A DNA stretch of 64,000 nucleotides, taken from NCBI RefSeq assembly GCF_003947415.1, contig NZ_QHKL01000003.1:496001-560000 (forward strand), read 5' to 3'. Both the position numbers and the translations under genes were made by a program. Positions 23,619-31,345 of this stretch are shown one piece after another (position 1 is the stretch's first letter; each line of letters begins with the position of its first letter). The stretch comes from Amycolatopsis sp. WAC 01376 (GTDB lineage Bacteria > Actinomycetota > Actinomycetes > Mycobacteriales > Pseudonocardiaceae). A model generated the notes under the pieces. It made no database searches and was not told where the DNA came from. It worked only from the letters and a program-made list of their open reading frames with translations.

Positions 23619-24602
23619 ATGGGCCAGGGCAGGCGCAAGGACTTCGGGGAGTTCACCGCCAAGCTTGAGAAGCACATCGAAAAGCTGCCCGACTACGCCC
23701 AGCGCGCGCAGGAGAAGCTGCAGCGCTACATCCCGCCCTCCGAGCAGGGTTCTTCGCGGCCCGCTCAGCCGGCGCCGCCCAAGCCGCGTCCGCAGATGCC
23801 GCCGATGCCCGCCATGCCGAAGATCTCGCAGCAGCTGACGTCGATGGCCGCGGGCCAGATCCCGGTCGTGGCCGACGCGAAGGCCAAATGGGCCCGCTGG
23901 AACGAACCGGCCGCCAAACTGGAGCGACGCAAGCGCCGGACCTCCCGCGCGATGACGTTCTGGATCCTCCTCACCATCCTTTGTGGACTGTTCGCCGTCG
24001 TCGCGGGCACCGGCCTGCTGAAGGCGGGCGAGGCCGACATCCTCCAGGCCATCGCGGGCGGCGCGTTCACCATCGTCTTCGGCACCTTCGGCGTCCGGTC
24101 GGGGCTGCGGCTGCGGGAACTCAAGCGCACCGTGCTGCCCGCCGCGCCCGCCGCTCCGCCTCCGCTGCCTCCGGCGCGGTCCGTGGCGCGAGAGCCGATG
24201 GAGCGCCTCGCCGAGAGCGAGGCTTCGCTGACGGAGCTGCTTCGCCAGCTTTCGCAGCCGACGTCGCTCGGCACCATGCCGGTGTCGGAGATCGCCGTCG
24301 CGGACGCCCGGACCACCGCCACGGAAGCCGCGCAGGCCCTGCGCGGGCTGGCAGGCCGGATCCAGGCCATCGAACGCGGACGGGACGCCGCGCCCGAGCG
24401 CGAACGGGGCGCCCTCGACGCCGCCGTCAAGCAACTGCGCGAACAGCTCGACGACGGTCTCGACGGCTACGGCGGTCTCGTCGCGGCCGCCGGGCACACC
24501 GTCGCCGCCAGCTCGGACGGCATGACGTCGTCCAAGGAGCAGCTGTCCGACGCGACCGACAAGCTCGCCGGACTGGCCATGGCGCTGCGCGAGCTTTCCT
24601 GA
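23619..24602 (+). CDS. pspM: PspM-like membrane protein (Rv2743c homologue)
   Basis: The 327-residue protein starts with a soluble stretch (LEKHIEKLPDYAQRAQEKLQ) and a Pro-rich linker, then two hydrophobic helices at about residues 110-132 and 143-160 (MTFWILLTILCGLFAVVAGT and ILQAIAGGAFTIVFGTFGV). A long helical C-terminal region follows. This layout and the position directly after pspA match Rv2743c, an integral membrane partner in the mycobacterial ClgR-PspA-Rv2743c-Rv2742c system that recruits PspA to the membrane. No Rv2742c (PspN) homologue follows; a long palindrome and then an unrelated gene come next. Confidence 0.85.
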   Translation: MGQGRRKDFGEFTAKLEKHIEKLPDYAQRAQEKLQRYIPPSEQGSSRPAQPAPPKPRPQMPPMPAMPKISQQLTSMAAGQIPVVADAKAKWARWNEPAAKLERRKRRTSRAMTFWILLTILCGLFAVVAGTGLLKAGEADILQAIAGGAFTIVFGTFGVRSGLRLRELKRTVLPAAPAAPPPLPPARSVAREPMERLAESEASLTELLRQLSQPTSLGTMPVSEIAVADARTTATEAAQALRGLAGRIQAIERGRDAAPERERGALDAAVKQLREQLDDGLDGYGGLVAAAGHTVAASSDGMTSSKEQLSDATDKLAGLAMALRELS

Positions 24603-24712
24603 CGCGCGACTCGCGTGATCAGAGACGTATCTCGCGTGCTTGGAGGCGTAACTCACGAGTTACGCCTCCAAGCACGCGAGATACGCCTTCAATCACGCGA
24701 GTTACGCTTTAG
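24603..24712. repeat. Palindromic intergenic repeat, family with 16-mer CAATCACGCGAGTTAC
   Basis: A perfect inverted repeat with 29-bp arms and an AC loop occupies 24626-24685, starting CGTATCTCGCGTGCTTGG. A further partial copy of the unit, CAATCACGCGAGTTAC, is at 24690-24705. The same 16-mer recurs at 61450-61465. It begins directly after the pspM stop. The remaining 286 bases to the next gene (24713-24998) hold no coding frame that I can support, only a GAGGAAAGG ribosome-binding site near the end. Confidence 0.75.
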
Positions 24713-24998
24713 CGGGTAGCGTCTGAGCAGGCGCTTTCCTGGACCATCGTCTCATTCGTCGTCGCTAATACTCCATTGCGTAACGACTCGCTCACTGTGT
24801 GATACCGAAATGCTCGCGTAACCCGAAACCGCTGGTGGCGGCAACCCGCGATGCTTAACGTTTCCTACATGCACGCAGTGCTCTTCCCAGCTCGGGCCTG
24901 AACCCAGCCCGCGTGAGCGGGCGTCCCAGGGTGGCGGACCGGACACAGTGGATCTCGCGCAGTGGTCTTTCTCGTCCCCACCGAGGAAAGGACGCCCA

Positions 24999-26633
24999 GT
25001 GACGACGCTCCCCCCGGAACCAGAACCGACCCCGGCCCCGACTCCCAGTTCCTACCAACGCGTCATAGCGGCCTACGACCGGATCGCCGAGGTCGACCGG
25101 CCCGACGTGTGGATCGCCCTCCGCCCGGTGGAAGACGCCCTCGTCGACGCCAAAGCGGTCGATGAGCGCGTTCGCGCGGGTGTGGACCTGCCGCTCGCCG
25201 GAACCCTGCTAGCGGCCGCCGACGTGCTCGACGTCGCCGGTCTTCCGACGGCGGGGGACGACGTCTGCTGTGTCGGTGCCACCTCGGTGTCCCGGCTGAC
25301 CGCGGCCGGGGCGGTGGTGATCGGGAAGACCAACTGCGATCGGTTCGGCAGCGACCTCGAGCACACCCGCAGCCCGTACGGCGGCGTGAGCGCCGCACTG
25401 AACACCGCCCGCGTGTCCGGAAGCGCGAGCAGTGGCGCGGCCGTCGCCGTCGCGCTCGGGCTGGTCGATCTGGCGGTCGGCACGGATACGGCGGGAGCGG
25501 GCCGCGTGCCCGCGTCGCTCAACGGGATCGTTGGGCTGAAGCCGACCTTGGGCCTCGTGCCCAAGACGGGCGCCGCGCCGTGTGCCGGGATCTCCCTGTT
25601 CTCGCGCAGTCTCACGCTGGGCCAGCGCGCGCTGGGTCTGATGACCGGCCCCGACGGGATCGACCCACTCGCCAGGGACTGGCCGCCGGACGTCCGGCTG
25701 TCCGCGGGGGATCGGCCGCGCGTGGCGATTCCCGGCTCCGACGCCCTCACCGGTCTTTCGCTCCAATCACGGTCGGCCTTCCTCGGCGCGGTTTCGGCGC
25801 TGCGGGCGTCCGGGGCGCGGGTGGAGCCGGTGGAGGTCTCGGCGCTGCTGTCGGTGGGCGAGCTGATCCACGACGACGGCTTCACCGCGGACAGGCAGCG
25901 CGTCGCCGAGGCCGGGATGATCGCGCTCCGGATGCTGTCCGAGTACGACGCCTTGGTCCTCCCGACCGTCGCCGACCATCCCGAGGTCGCCGAGGCGTTG
26001 TCCGATCCGGAAGGTGTCACGAAACGCCTCGAGCGCTTCACGGCTTTCGTCAACCTGCTCGACCTCCCCGGGGTCACGGTGCCGGCGTCGCCGTCGGATC
26101 TCGGGCCGTACGGGGTTTCGGTGGTGGTGCGGCCGTTCGACGACCAGATCGCCATCGACCTCGCCGCCGTGCTCACCGACGAACAGGCCGACTTCCCTTA
26201 TCCCACACCGGGTGCGGATCTCGTGGTGTTCGGCGCGCATCTGCGCGGGCAGCCGTTGAACGGGCGGCTGGTCGCCGCGGGAGCGCGGTTCACCGGGCTG
26301 GTCCAGACCGGCGAGGGCTACCGGATGGTGTTGCTGCCGTCCGATCCGCCGCAGCCTGGAGTGGTGCCGGTGGACGCCACGGGCGAGCACACGATGCTTT
26401 CGGGTGAACGCTGGCGGCTATCGCCCGCCGCTCTCGGTGCCTTCGCGGCCACGCTGCCCGCCCCGTTCGTCCTCGGCCGGATCCGGCTGGAGAACGGGGA
26501 GACGCCGCTGGCCGTCCTGTGCGACCAGTCCGCCACGGGAAACGCGATGGAGCTGACGAAGTACCGGTGCTGGCGTGCCTACCTGAGGTTCGTCAGTACG
26601 GCCGGGCCGCGAGACCTCGGGCGACCCGCTTGA
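24999..26633 (+). CDS. Allophanate-hydrolase-like (AtzF-type) amidase, probable pseudoenzyme
   Basis: The 544-residue protein has the two-domain layout of allophanate hydrolase. Residues 1 to about 415 form an amidase-signature domain (GKTNCDRFGSDLEHTRSPYG near 108). A C-terminal AtzF-type domain starts at VVFGAHLRGQPLNGRLVAAG. Key catalytic positions are changed: the GTDTAGSGR-type nucleophile motif reads GTDTAGAGRVPA, with Ala at about 167 instead of Ser. The expected PFAVKD Lys is Ala at about 74 (TLLAAADV). The cis-Ser block reads GSASSGAA. The middle of the amidase domain is also shorter than usual. I infer loss of hydrolase activity. GAGGAAAGG precedes GTG 24999. The stop overlaps pyrD by 41 bases, convergently. 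Confidence 0.82.
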   Translation: MTTLPPEPEPTPAPTPSSYQRVIAAYDRIAEVDRPDVWIALRPVEDALVDAKAVDERVRAGVDLPLAGTLLAAADVLDVAGLPTAGDDVCCVGATSVSRLTAAGAVVIGKTNCDRFGSDLEHTRSPYGGVSAALNTARVSGSASSGAAVAVALGLVDLAVGTDTAGAGRVPASLNGIVGLKPTLGLVPKTGAAPCAGISLFSRSLTLGQRALGLMTGPDGIDPLARDWPPDVRLSAGDRPRVAIPGSDALTGLSLQSRSAFLGAVSALRASGARVEPVEVSALLSVGELIHDDGFTADRQRVAEAGMIALRMLSEYDALVLPTVADHPEVAEALSDPEGVTKRLERFTAFVNLLDLPGVTVPASPSDLGPYGVSVVVRPFDDQIAIDLAAVLTDEQADFPYPTPGADLVVFGAHLRGQPLNGRLVAAGARFTGLVQTGEGYRMVLLPSDPPQPGVVPVDATGEHTMLSGERWRLSPAALGAFAATLPAPFVLGRIRLENGETPLAVLCDQSATGNAMELTKYRCWRAYLRFVSTAGPRDLGRPA

Positions 26634-27642
26634 CCAGACCGGGACCGTGCAGGGCGAAACCGGTGTAGAGCTGGACGAGACCGGCGCCGGCGTCGAGCAT
26701 CCGTGCGGCGGCGCCGGCGTCGAAGATCCCGCCGACGCCGATGATCGGCAGCTTGCCGCCGGTTTCGTCGTGCACGAACCGCACCACCTCGACCGAGCGC
26801 GCGGTGAGCGGGCGGCCGGACAGACCGCCCGCCTGCTCACCGACGGCGGCTTCGGGCGGAGCGATCCCTTCACGGGACAAGGTCGTGTTGGTCGCGATCA
26901 GCCCGGCGACACCGTGTTCGAGGCAGACCTCCAGCAGTTCCGCGAGCGCTTCGTCGGTGAGATCGGGGGCGACCTTCACCAGCACCGGCGTCGGCTTCGC
27001 GTCGCCGGCGAGCTCGGCCGAGGTCTTCCGCAGTTCGGAAAGCAGTTCGGCCAGCGCGGATTTGTCCTGCAACGCCCGCAGCCCCGGCGTGTTCGGGGAA
27101 CTGACGTTGATCGCGAAGTAGTCGGCGTACGGGTACAGCGCCCGCAGTGAGAACCGGTAGTCCTCGACCGCCTCGTCGAGCGGGGTCACCTTGGATTTGC
27201 CGATGCTGACGCCGAGCGGCACCGGCGGCTTCCCACCCGCGGCGAGGCGGGCGGCGAGCGCTTCGGCGCCCTCGTTGTTGAAGCCCATCCGGTTGATCAC
27301 CGCGTCGGTCTCGGCGAGGGTGAACAGCCGCGGTTTGTCGTTGCCCGGCTGCGGATGCCGGGTGACCGTGCCGACCTCGACGAAACCGAAGCCGAGCGCG
27401 GGCCACGCGTGCAGCGCACGGCCGTTCTTGTCCATCCCGGCGGCGAGGCCGACCCGGTTCGGGAAGCGGAGACCGAGGAAGGTGACCGGATCGTCCGTCC
27501 GGTAGACGCGGCCGAGCGCGCCGAGCGCGGGGGAGACCCGGCTCAGCCTGGCGAGCGTGCCGATGGTGCGTTCGTGCACGGTTTCGGGGTCGCTGCCGGA
27601 GACCCGGTAGAGAGCGGGGCGGACGATCTTGTCGAAGAACAC
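26593..27642 (-). CDS. pyrD: Dihydroorotate dehydrogenase (quinone), class 2
   Basis: The 349-residue flavoenzyme oxidises dihydroorotate to orotate in pyrimidine synthesis and passes electrons to membrane quinone. An N-terminal helix (residues 1-35, FFDKIVRPALYRVSG) is the class-2 membrane-association segment. AAGMDKNGRAL near 68 and NRMGFNNEGAEAL near 117 bind FMN and substrate. NVSSPNTPGLRALQ near 180 contains the catalytic Ser, and GVGGIFDAGAAARML near 301 closes the FMN phosphate site. Full length. It is followed upstream, on the same strand, by a TetR gene and converges on the allophanate-hydrolase-like gene with a 41-base overlap. Confidence 0.97.
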   Translation of the reverse strand: MFFDKIVRPALYRVSGSDPETVHERTIGTLARLSRVSPALGALGRVYRTDDPVTFLGLRFPNRVGLAAGMDKNGRALHAWPALGFGFVEVGTVTRHPQPGNDKPRLFTLAETDAVINRMGFNNEGAEALAARLAAGGKPPVPLGVSIGKSKVTPLDEAVEDYRFSLRALYPYADYFAINVSSPNTPGLRALQDKSALAELLSELRKTSAELAGDAKPTPVLVKVAPDLTDEALAELLEVCLEHGVAGLIATNTTLSREGIAPPEAAVGEQAGGLSGRPLTARSVEVVRFVHDETGGKLPIIGVGGIFDAGAAARMLDAGAGLVQLYTGFALHGPGLVKRVARGLAARPY

Positions 27643-27663
27643 GCGTCCATCATGCCTGGCGGG

Positions 27664-28254
27664 TCAGTCGCCGCCGCTTTCGGCAAGCCGGATCCGGGCG
27701 AAGCCTTGGTCCAGCAGCGACAGCCGGTCCGCCGTGCCCCCGGACCGCAGCCACGCACTCGACACGGCATCGAGAACGGCCGTGGCCGCGTTCGTGAGCA
27801 GGTCAGCGGTGAACGCGTCGAGTCCGGCGCCAGGCCGGTCACGCAGCGCGTCGCTCACCCGCTGTCGCCACTCGGCCCGGCGTTGTTGCAGCCGTCCGCC
27901 GAGGGCGGGAGTCGTCTCGATGAGGCGGAGGGTCGCCAATGTCCGCTCGCTCGCGTGGATCTCTTCCTGCCAGCGTCGCAGGACGTGCTGGAGGGAGGCC
28001 CAAGGATCTTCTTCGGCGGGTCGTGCGCCGAGGTCGGCGACCACCTTCTCACCGGTGAGGTCGATGCCGTCGAGGACGACGTCCTCCTTGGCGGGGAAGT
28101 AGCGGAAGAAGCTGCGTTTGGTCAGTCCCGCCGCGCGGGCGATCTCCTCGACGGTCGTTTCCTCGAAACCTTGGCGGGCGAACAGGCCGATGGCCACCTC
28201 CGCGAGTTCGGCCCGTACCGCCCGGCGTGTTCGTTCGCGCAAACCCTCCGACAT
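27664..28254 (-). CDS. TetR-family regulator
   Basis: The 196-residue protein has a TetR N-terminal DNA-binding domain (residues 8-55, IGLFARQGFEETTVEEIARA then GLTKRSFFRYFPAKEDVV). A helical ligand domain follows with a C-terminal MftR-like pattern (ASERTLATLRLIETTPAL). The effector is unknown. ATG 28254 is the first start before the helix-turn-helix. It is divergent from an SDR gene, and a GTGTC-N6-GACAC dyad lies in the 66-base gap, so it most likely represses both itself and the SDR gene. Its stop is 21 bases from the pyrD start on the same strand. Confidence 0.9.
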   Translation of the reverse strand: MSEGLRERTRRAVRAELAEVAIGLFARQGFEETTVEEIARAAGLTKRSFFRYFPAKEDVVLDGIDLTGEKVVADLGARPAEEDPWASLQHVLRRWQEEIHASERTLATLRLIETTPALGGRLQQRRAEWRQRVSDALRDRPGAGLDAFTADLLTNAATAVLDAVSSAWLRSGGTADRLSLLDQGFARIRLAESGGD

Positions 28255-28281
28255 GCACCCGAGTCTACTTTGTGTCATTTA

Positions 28282-28297
28282 GTGTCTATGATGACAC
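28282..28297. promoter_or_regulatory. TetR operator candidate
   Basis: The dyad GTGTCTATGATGACAC has 5-bp arms around TATGAT. Related half-sites (TGTGTCAT before, GTGACA after) flank it within the 66-base gap between the divergent TetR and SDR genes. Confidence 0.5.
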
Positions 28298-28320
28298 CAG
28301 GTGACAACTTTGGAGGTCTG

Positions 28321-29232
28321 ATGAAACCGATGGAAGGCAAGACGGTGCTGGTGACCGGGAGCACCGGTGGCATCGGCAAGGAAACCGCCCGGCGGCTCGC
28401 CTCGCTCGGTGCCGGGGTGATCCTCGTCGGGCGCGACAAGGCGCGAGCCGAGTCGGCGGCGGAGGAACTGCGCCGGTCCAGCGGGAACAGGGACGTCAAC
28501 GCGATCACGGCCGACCTGTCCCGGCTCCGTGACATACGCCGTCTCGCCGAGGAGGTCACCGCACGAGCCGGCCGTCTGGACGTGCTGATCAACAACGCGG
28601 GGGCGACGCGGGCCCGTCGTGAACTGACCGAAGACGGGATCGAAAGCGCGTTCGCGGTCAACGTCGTCGCGCCGTTCAGCCTGACCCAGTGGCTGCTACC
28701 CGCCTTGAAGAAGGCCGAAGCGGCTCGGATCATCAACATCACCGGCGGCATCCCTCGCGGCCGGATCGACCTCGGCAACCTCCAGGGCGAGAAGTCCTAT
28801 GTGGGTCTGTCGTTCTACAACCAGACCAAATTGGCGCAGATGGCGATGAGCTACACCTTCGCGGAGCGGCTCGCGGGGACGGGCGTGACGCTGAACGTCG
28901 CTTATCCCGGCCACGCCTCCACGTCGATGAACAAGGGGCTCACCATGGGCACCTACCCGCCGCCTGCCCGCCCGATCGTGCCGCTGCTGCGCCTGATCAT
29001 GCCCGTGCTCTACGGCCGTCGTGCCCTGCTCAAGGCCACGGAGTCGAGCGTGCACCTGGCCGCGAGTCCCGAGGTCCGGACCACGAGCGGGGCCTACTTC
29101 TCCAGCAAGGCTCGGCCCGTCCCCTGGCCCGAAGCGGTCCTGGACGACCACACCAGGGACGCGATCTGGGACCTGTGTGAGAAGTTGCGCGACCATCGCG
29201 TGCGGCAGTGGGCCACCGACGCGAAGAGCTAG
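28321..29232 (+). CDS. Short-chain dehydrogenase/reductase (retinol-dehydrogenase-like)
   Basis: The 303-residue Rossmann protein has the coenzyme motif TGSTGGIGKETA near residue 12, NNAGATRAR near 90 and the YXXXK active-site pair in SFYNQTKLAQ near 164. GRDKARAES after the second strand (Arg) suggests NADP preference. The usual active-site Ser region reads NITGGIP rather than NVSSG, so the Ser of the tetrad is not obvious. That would make it unusual or a weak enzyme. ATG 28321 follows TTGGAGG by six bases. It is under likely control of the divergent TetR. The last base pairs overlap the convergent GNAT stop. Confidence 0.9.
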   Translation: MKPMEGKTVLVTGSTGGIGKETARRLASLGAGVILVGRDKARAESAAEELRRSSGNRDVNAITADLSRLRDIRRLAEEVTARAGRLDVLINNAGATRARRELTEDGIESAFAVNVVAPFSLTQWLLPALKKAEAARIINITGGIPRGRIDLGNLQGEKSYVGLSFYNQTKLAQMAMSYTFAERLAGTGVTLNVAYPGHASTSMNKGLTMGTYPPPARPIVPLLRLIMPVLYGRRALLKATESSVHLAASPEVRTTSGAYFSSKARPVPWPEAVLDDHTRDAIWDLCEKLRDHRVRQWATDAKS

Positions 29233-29789
29233 CGGCTCGCCTTCCACTCGTCTTCGAGCATCGCGAAGACGAGTTCGTCACACCATTCACCCTTGACCAG
29301 TTCGTTGTGCCGCAGGTGCGCCTCCTTCTTCATACCGAGGCGTTCCATCAGCGCGGTCGAGGCGGTGTTGCGGCCGTCGCAGCGGCCGATGATCCGGTGG
29401 AGTCCGAGATCTTCGAAGCCGAGCCGGAGTACTTCGACGGCGGCTTCGGCGGCGAGCCCCTTGCCGTGGTGGTCGGGGTGGAAGACGAAGCCGATCTCGC
29501 CCTGGCGCTTCTCGCTGCTGAGGTATTCGAGGTTCAGGTCGCCGATCAGCTGCCCGGTCTCGGTCAGTTCCGCGGCCACCGCGAGGAACTGGCCTTCCTT
29601 CGACAGGCTGCTGCTGTGCACCCGTTTGGCGAGCGCGGCGGCGGATTCGGCCCGGCTGCGCGGGCCCCAGTAGAGGTAGCGGGCGACGTCGGCGCGGGAC
29701 TGGAAGGAGTTGAGTTCGTCGAGATCCGCCGAGGTGAAGGCGCGGAGTGTCAGGCGCTGGGTGATGATCGGGAAGTCGGGCCTCAACAT
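29229..29789 (-). CDS. GNAT acetyltransferase, RimJ/RimL-like
   Basis: The 186-residue protein matches the acetyltransf_3 branch. TQRLTLRAFTSADLDEL near residue 10 is the usual start, IGFVFHPDHHGKGLAAEAA near 98 carries the acetyl-CoA loop, and RIIGRCDGRNTASTALMERLGM near 133 is the second conserved block. These enzymes acetylate N-termini of ribosomal or other proteins or small amines; the target here is unknown. ATG 29789 has TAGCCT six bases upstream (29796-29801) and no Shine-Dalgarno sequence, so the transcript may be leaderless. It is convergent with the SDR gene, overlapping by four bases. Confidence 0.9.
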   Translation of the reverse strand: MLRPDFPIITQRLTLRAFTSADLDELNSFQSRADVARYLYWGPRSRAESAAALAKRVHSSSLSKEGQFLAVAAELTETGQLIGDLNLEYLSSEKRQGEIGFVFHPDHHGKGLAAEAAVEVLRLGFEDLGLHRIIGRCDGRNTASTALMERLGMKKEAHLRHNELVKGEWCDELVFAMLEDEWKASR

Positions 29790-30169
29790 GGCGTCAGGCT
29801 ATCCAGTCTGCGCCGGTTCCGTGGGCGGAACAGCGGCGGACGGTCCTCCAGGGCGACGGGTGGTCCCCTCCGGGCTCGCAAAAGGGCCATATCCCGGATA
29901 TAAGGGTACCCCCGAGGCGGCTCCCGGACGCCGGAATCGGCGGCCGGGCCCGAGCCGGACCGGTGCTCGGGAACCTCGGGGGCCCGGTGACTGCCTGGTA
30001 TTCGCTATCAGGCATCACGCGAAGCAGAGACGACGAGCCGAAGGTGGCTCCAACTTGCGTTGTATCGCTGCTCAAAAGTCCTACGCGTGCCGTCCGCTAG
30101 CGGACAGTCACCTCACGAGTCCTGTTGGAATACAACTTTGGACCACCTCCTCTCTCGTGTACCGCCACG
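29790..30169. other. 380-base gap without a supported gene
   Basis: No convincing protein gene is visible. The gap holds the small palindromes ATATCC-C-GGATAT near 29890-29902 and GTCCGCTAGCGGAC (30092-30105), and a pair GTTGTAT (about 30059) / ATACAAC (about 30130) that could close a stem around the second. An anti-Shine-Dalgarno-like segment is at 30138-30155. The part near 29790-29810 is the GNAT promoter. Confidence 0.5.
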
Positions 30170-31219
30170 CTATGCGAGGACTTCGGGGTCCTGCAACAAG
30201 ATTTCTTCGATCTCCGCCTCCAGGACGGTCTTGTCCGCCGAAGGCAGAAAAGACGCCGCCACGGCGTTCTTCGCGAACCGGGCGATTTCGGACGCGTTCA
30301 GGCCCAGCGTTTCGGCGACCGCGACGTACTCGCCGTCGAGGGTGGCGCCGAACATCGGCGGATCGTCGGTATTGAGCGTGACCACCACGCCGTGGTCGAG
30401 CAGCCGCCGCACGGGATGCGCCGCGACCGAGGCGAACTGCCCCGTCCGGACATTCGACGTGGGGCAGACCTCCAGCGGGATCCGTTGCACGGCAAGGTAT
30501 TCCAGCAACGCCGGATCGGTGTGCGCGCCGACGCCGTGCCCGATCCGCTCGGCGCCAAGATCGTGCACCGCCGACCAGACGGTGGCGGGCCCGGTGGTCT
30601 CGCCCGCGTGCGGGACGCTGTGCAGCCCCGCCTCCCTGGCCGTGGTGAAGAACGGCGCGAACTGCGCGCGGCCGACGCCGACCTCGGGGCCCCCGAGACC
30701 GAAGGACACCAGGCCTTCGGGGCGTTCGCGGAGCGCGAACACGACCGTCTCCCGGCCGGCGACGATCCCCTTCTCGCCGGGAATGTCGAAGCACCAGGCC
30801 AGTTCCACCCCGTGGTCCGCCCGTGCCGCCGCCCGCCCGGTGGCGAGACCGGTGAGGAGATCATCCGTCGACATCCCGTCGAGGACGTGGTTGTACGGCG
30901 TCACGGTCACCTCGGCGTAGCGGGCGTTCTGCGCGGCCAGATCGGCCGCCAGCCCGGTGACGAGGGTGTGGATGTCGCGGGCGTCGCGCACCAGCGACGT
31001 CACCGCCAGGTAGTTGCGGAGGAAATGCGGGAAATCGCGGAAGGTGAAGAACTCGGCGAGCGCCGCGGGGTCGGTCGGCACCCCCGCGGACGGGCGGCGC
31101 CTGGCCAGTTCCAGCACCGTGGGCAGGCTCGCCGAACCGACGAGATGGACGTGGAGTTCGACCTTCGGCAGGGCGTGCACGAACGCGCGCAGCGCCTCGC
31201 CCGTGAGGATTCCGGGCAT
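30170..31219 (-). CDS. Adenosine deaminase family protein
   Basis: The 349-residue TIM-barrel amidohydrolase has the zinc pair ELHVHL (His23, His25), PHAGET near residue 203 with the zinc His and catalytic Glu, GHGVGAHTDP near 230 and NTDDPP near 285 with the last zinc Asp. It should deaminate adenosine or a related purine. Residue 27, usually Asp in HLDG, is Val (HLVGSAS), so the substrate may differ. Adenine and aminodeoxyfutalosine deaminases belong to the same family. GGGAG precedes the ATG. A 20-codon leader reading frame lies upstream on the same transcript, and nei and parA are further upstream on the same strand. Confidence 0.88.
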   Translation of the reverse strand: MPGILTGEALRAFVHALPKVELHVHLVGSASLPTVLELARRRPSAGVPTDPAALAEFFTFRDFPHFLRNYLAVTSLVRDARDIHTLVTGLAADLAAQNARYAEVTVTPYNHVLDGMSTDDLLTGLATGRAAARADHGVELAWCFDIPGEKGIVAGRETVVFALRERPEGLVSFGLGGPEVGVGRAQFAPFFTTAREAGLHSVPHAGETTGPATVWSAVHDLGAERIGHGVGAHTDPALLEYLAVQRIPLEVCPTSNVRTGQFASVAAHPVRRLLDHGVVVTLNTDDPPMFGATLDGEYVAVAETLGLNASEIARFAKNAVAASFLPSADKTVLEAEIEEILLQDPEVLA

Positions 31220-31273
31220 GACAAAGCTCCCTGGGGAAAGAAGTGAAGGTGACGTGCGGAGGAAGCGGGCGGC

Positions 31274-31336
31274 TCAGGGAGCGAGGTCGCCGCGTTCGGT
31301 GTCGGCCCCGTAGAGCGGGAGCTTGAAGAGCGTCAC
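31274..31336 (-). CDS. Possible 20-residue leader peptide upstream of the deaminase gene
   Basis: On the minus strand TAAGCT, six bases, then GTG 31336 is the typical spacing for a leaderless start; the frame runs 20 codons (TLFKLPLYGADTERGDLAP after the start) to TGA 31274-31276. It starts ten bases after the nei stop and ends 54 bases before the deaminase ATG. A regulatory leader is possible; I know no homologue. Confidence 0.32.
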   Translation of the reverse strand: MTLFKLPLYGADTERGDLAP

Positions 31337-31345
31337 CAGGCCAGC

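Noticed and set aside
24603..24712. CRISPR-like repeat array
   Set aside because: The repeated units form one near-perfect palindrome with degenerate copies and no unique spacers of regular length; no cas genes are present.
29867..30030. Riboswitch, tmRNA, RNase P or SRP RNA in the 380-base gap
   Set aside because: None of the hallmark sequences of those RNAs is present; only simple GC-rich dyads are seen.
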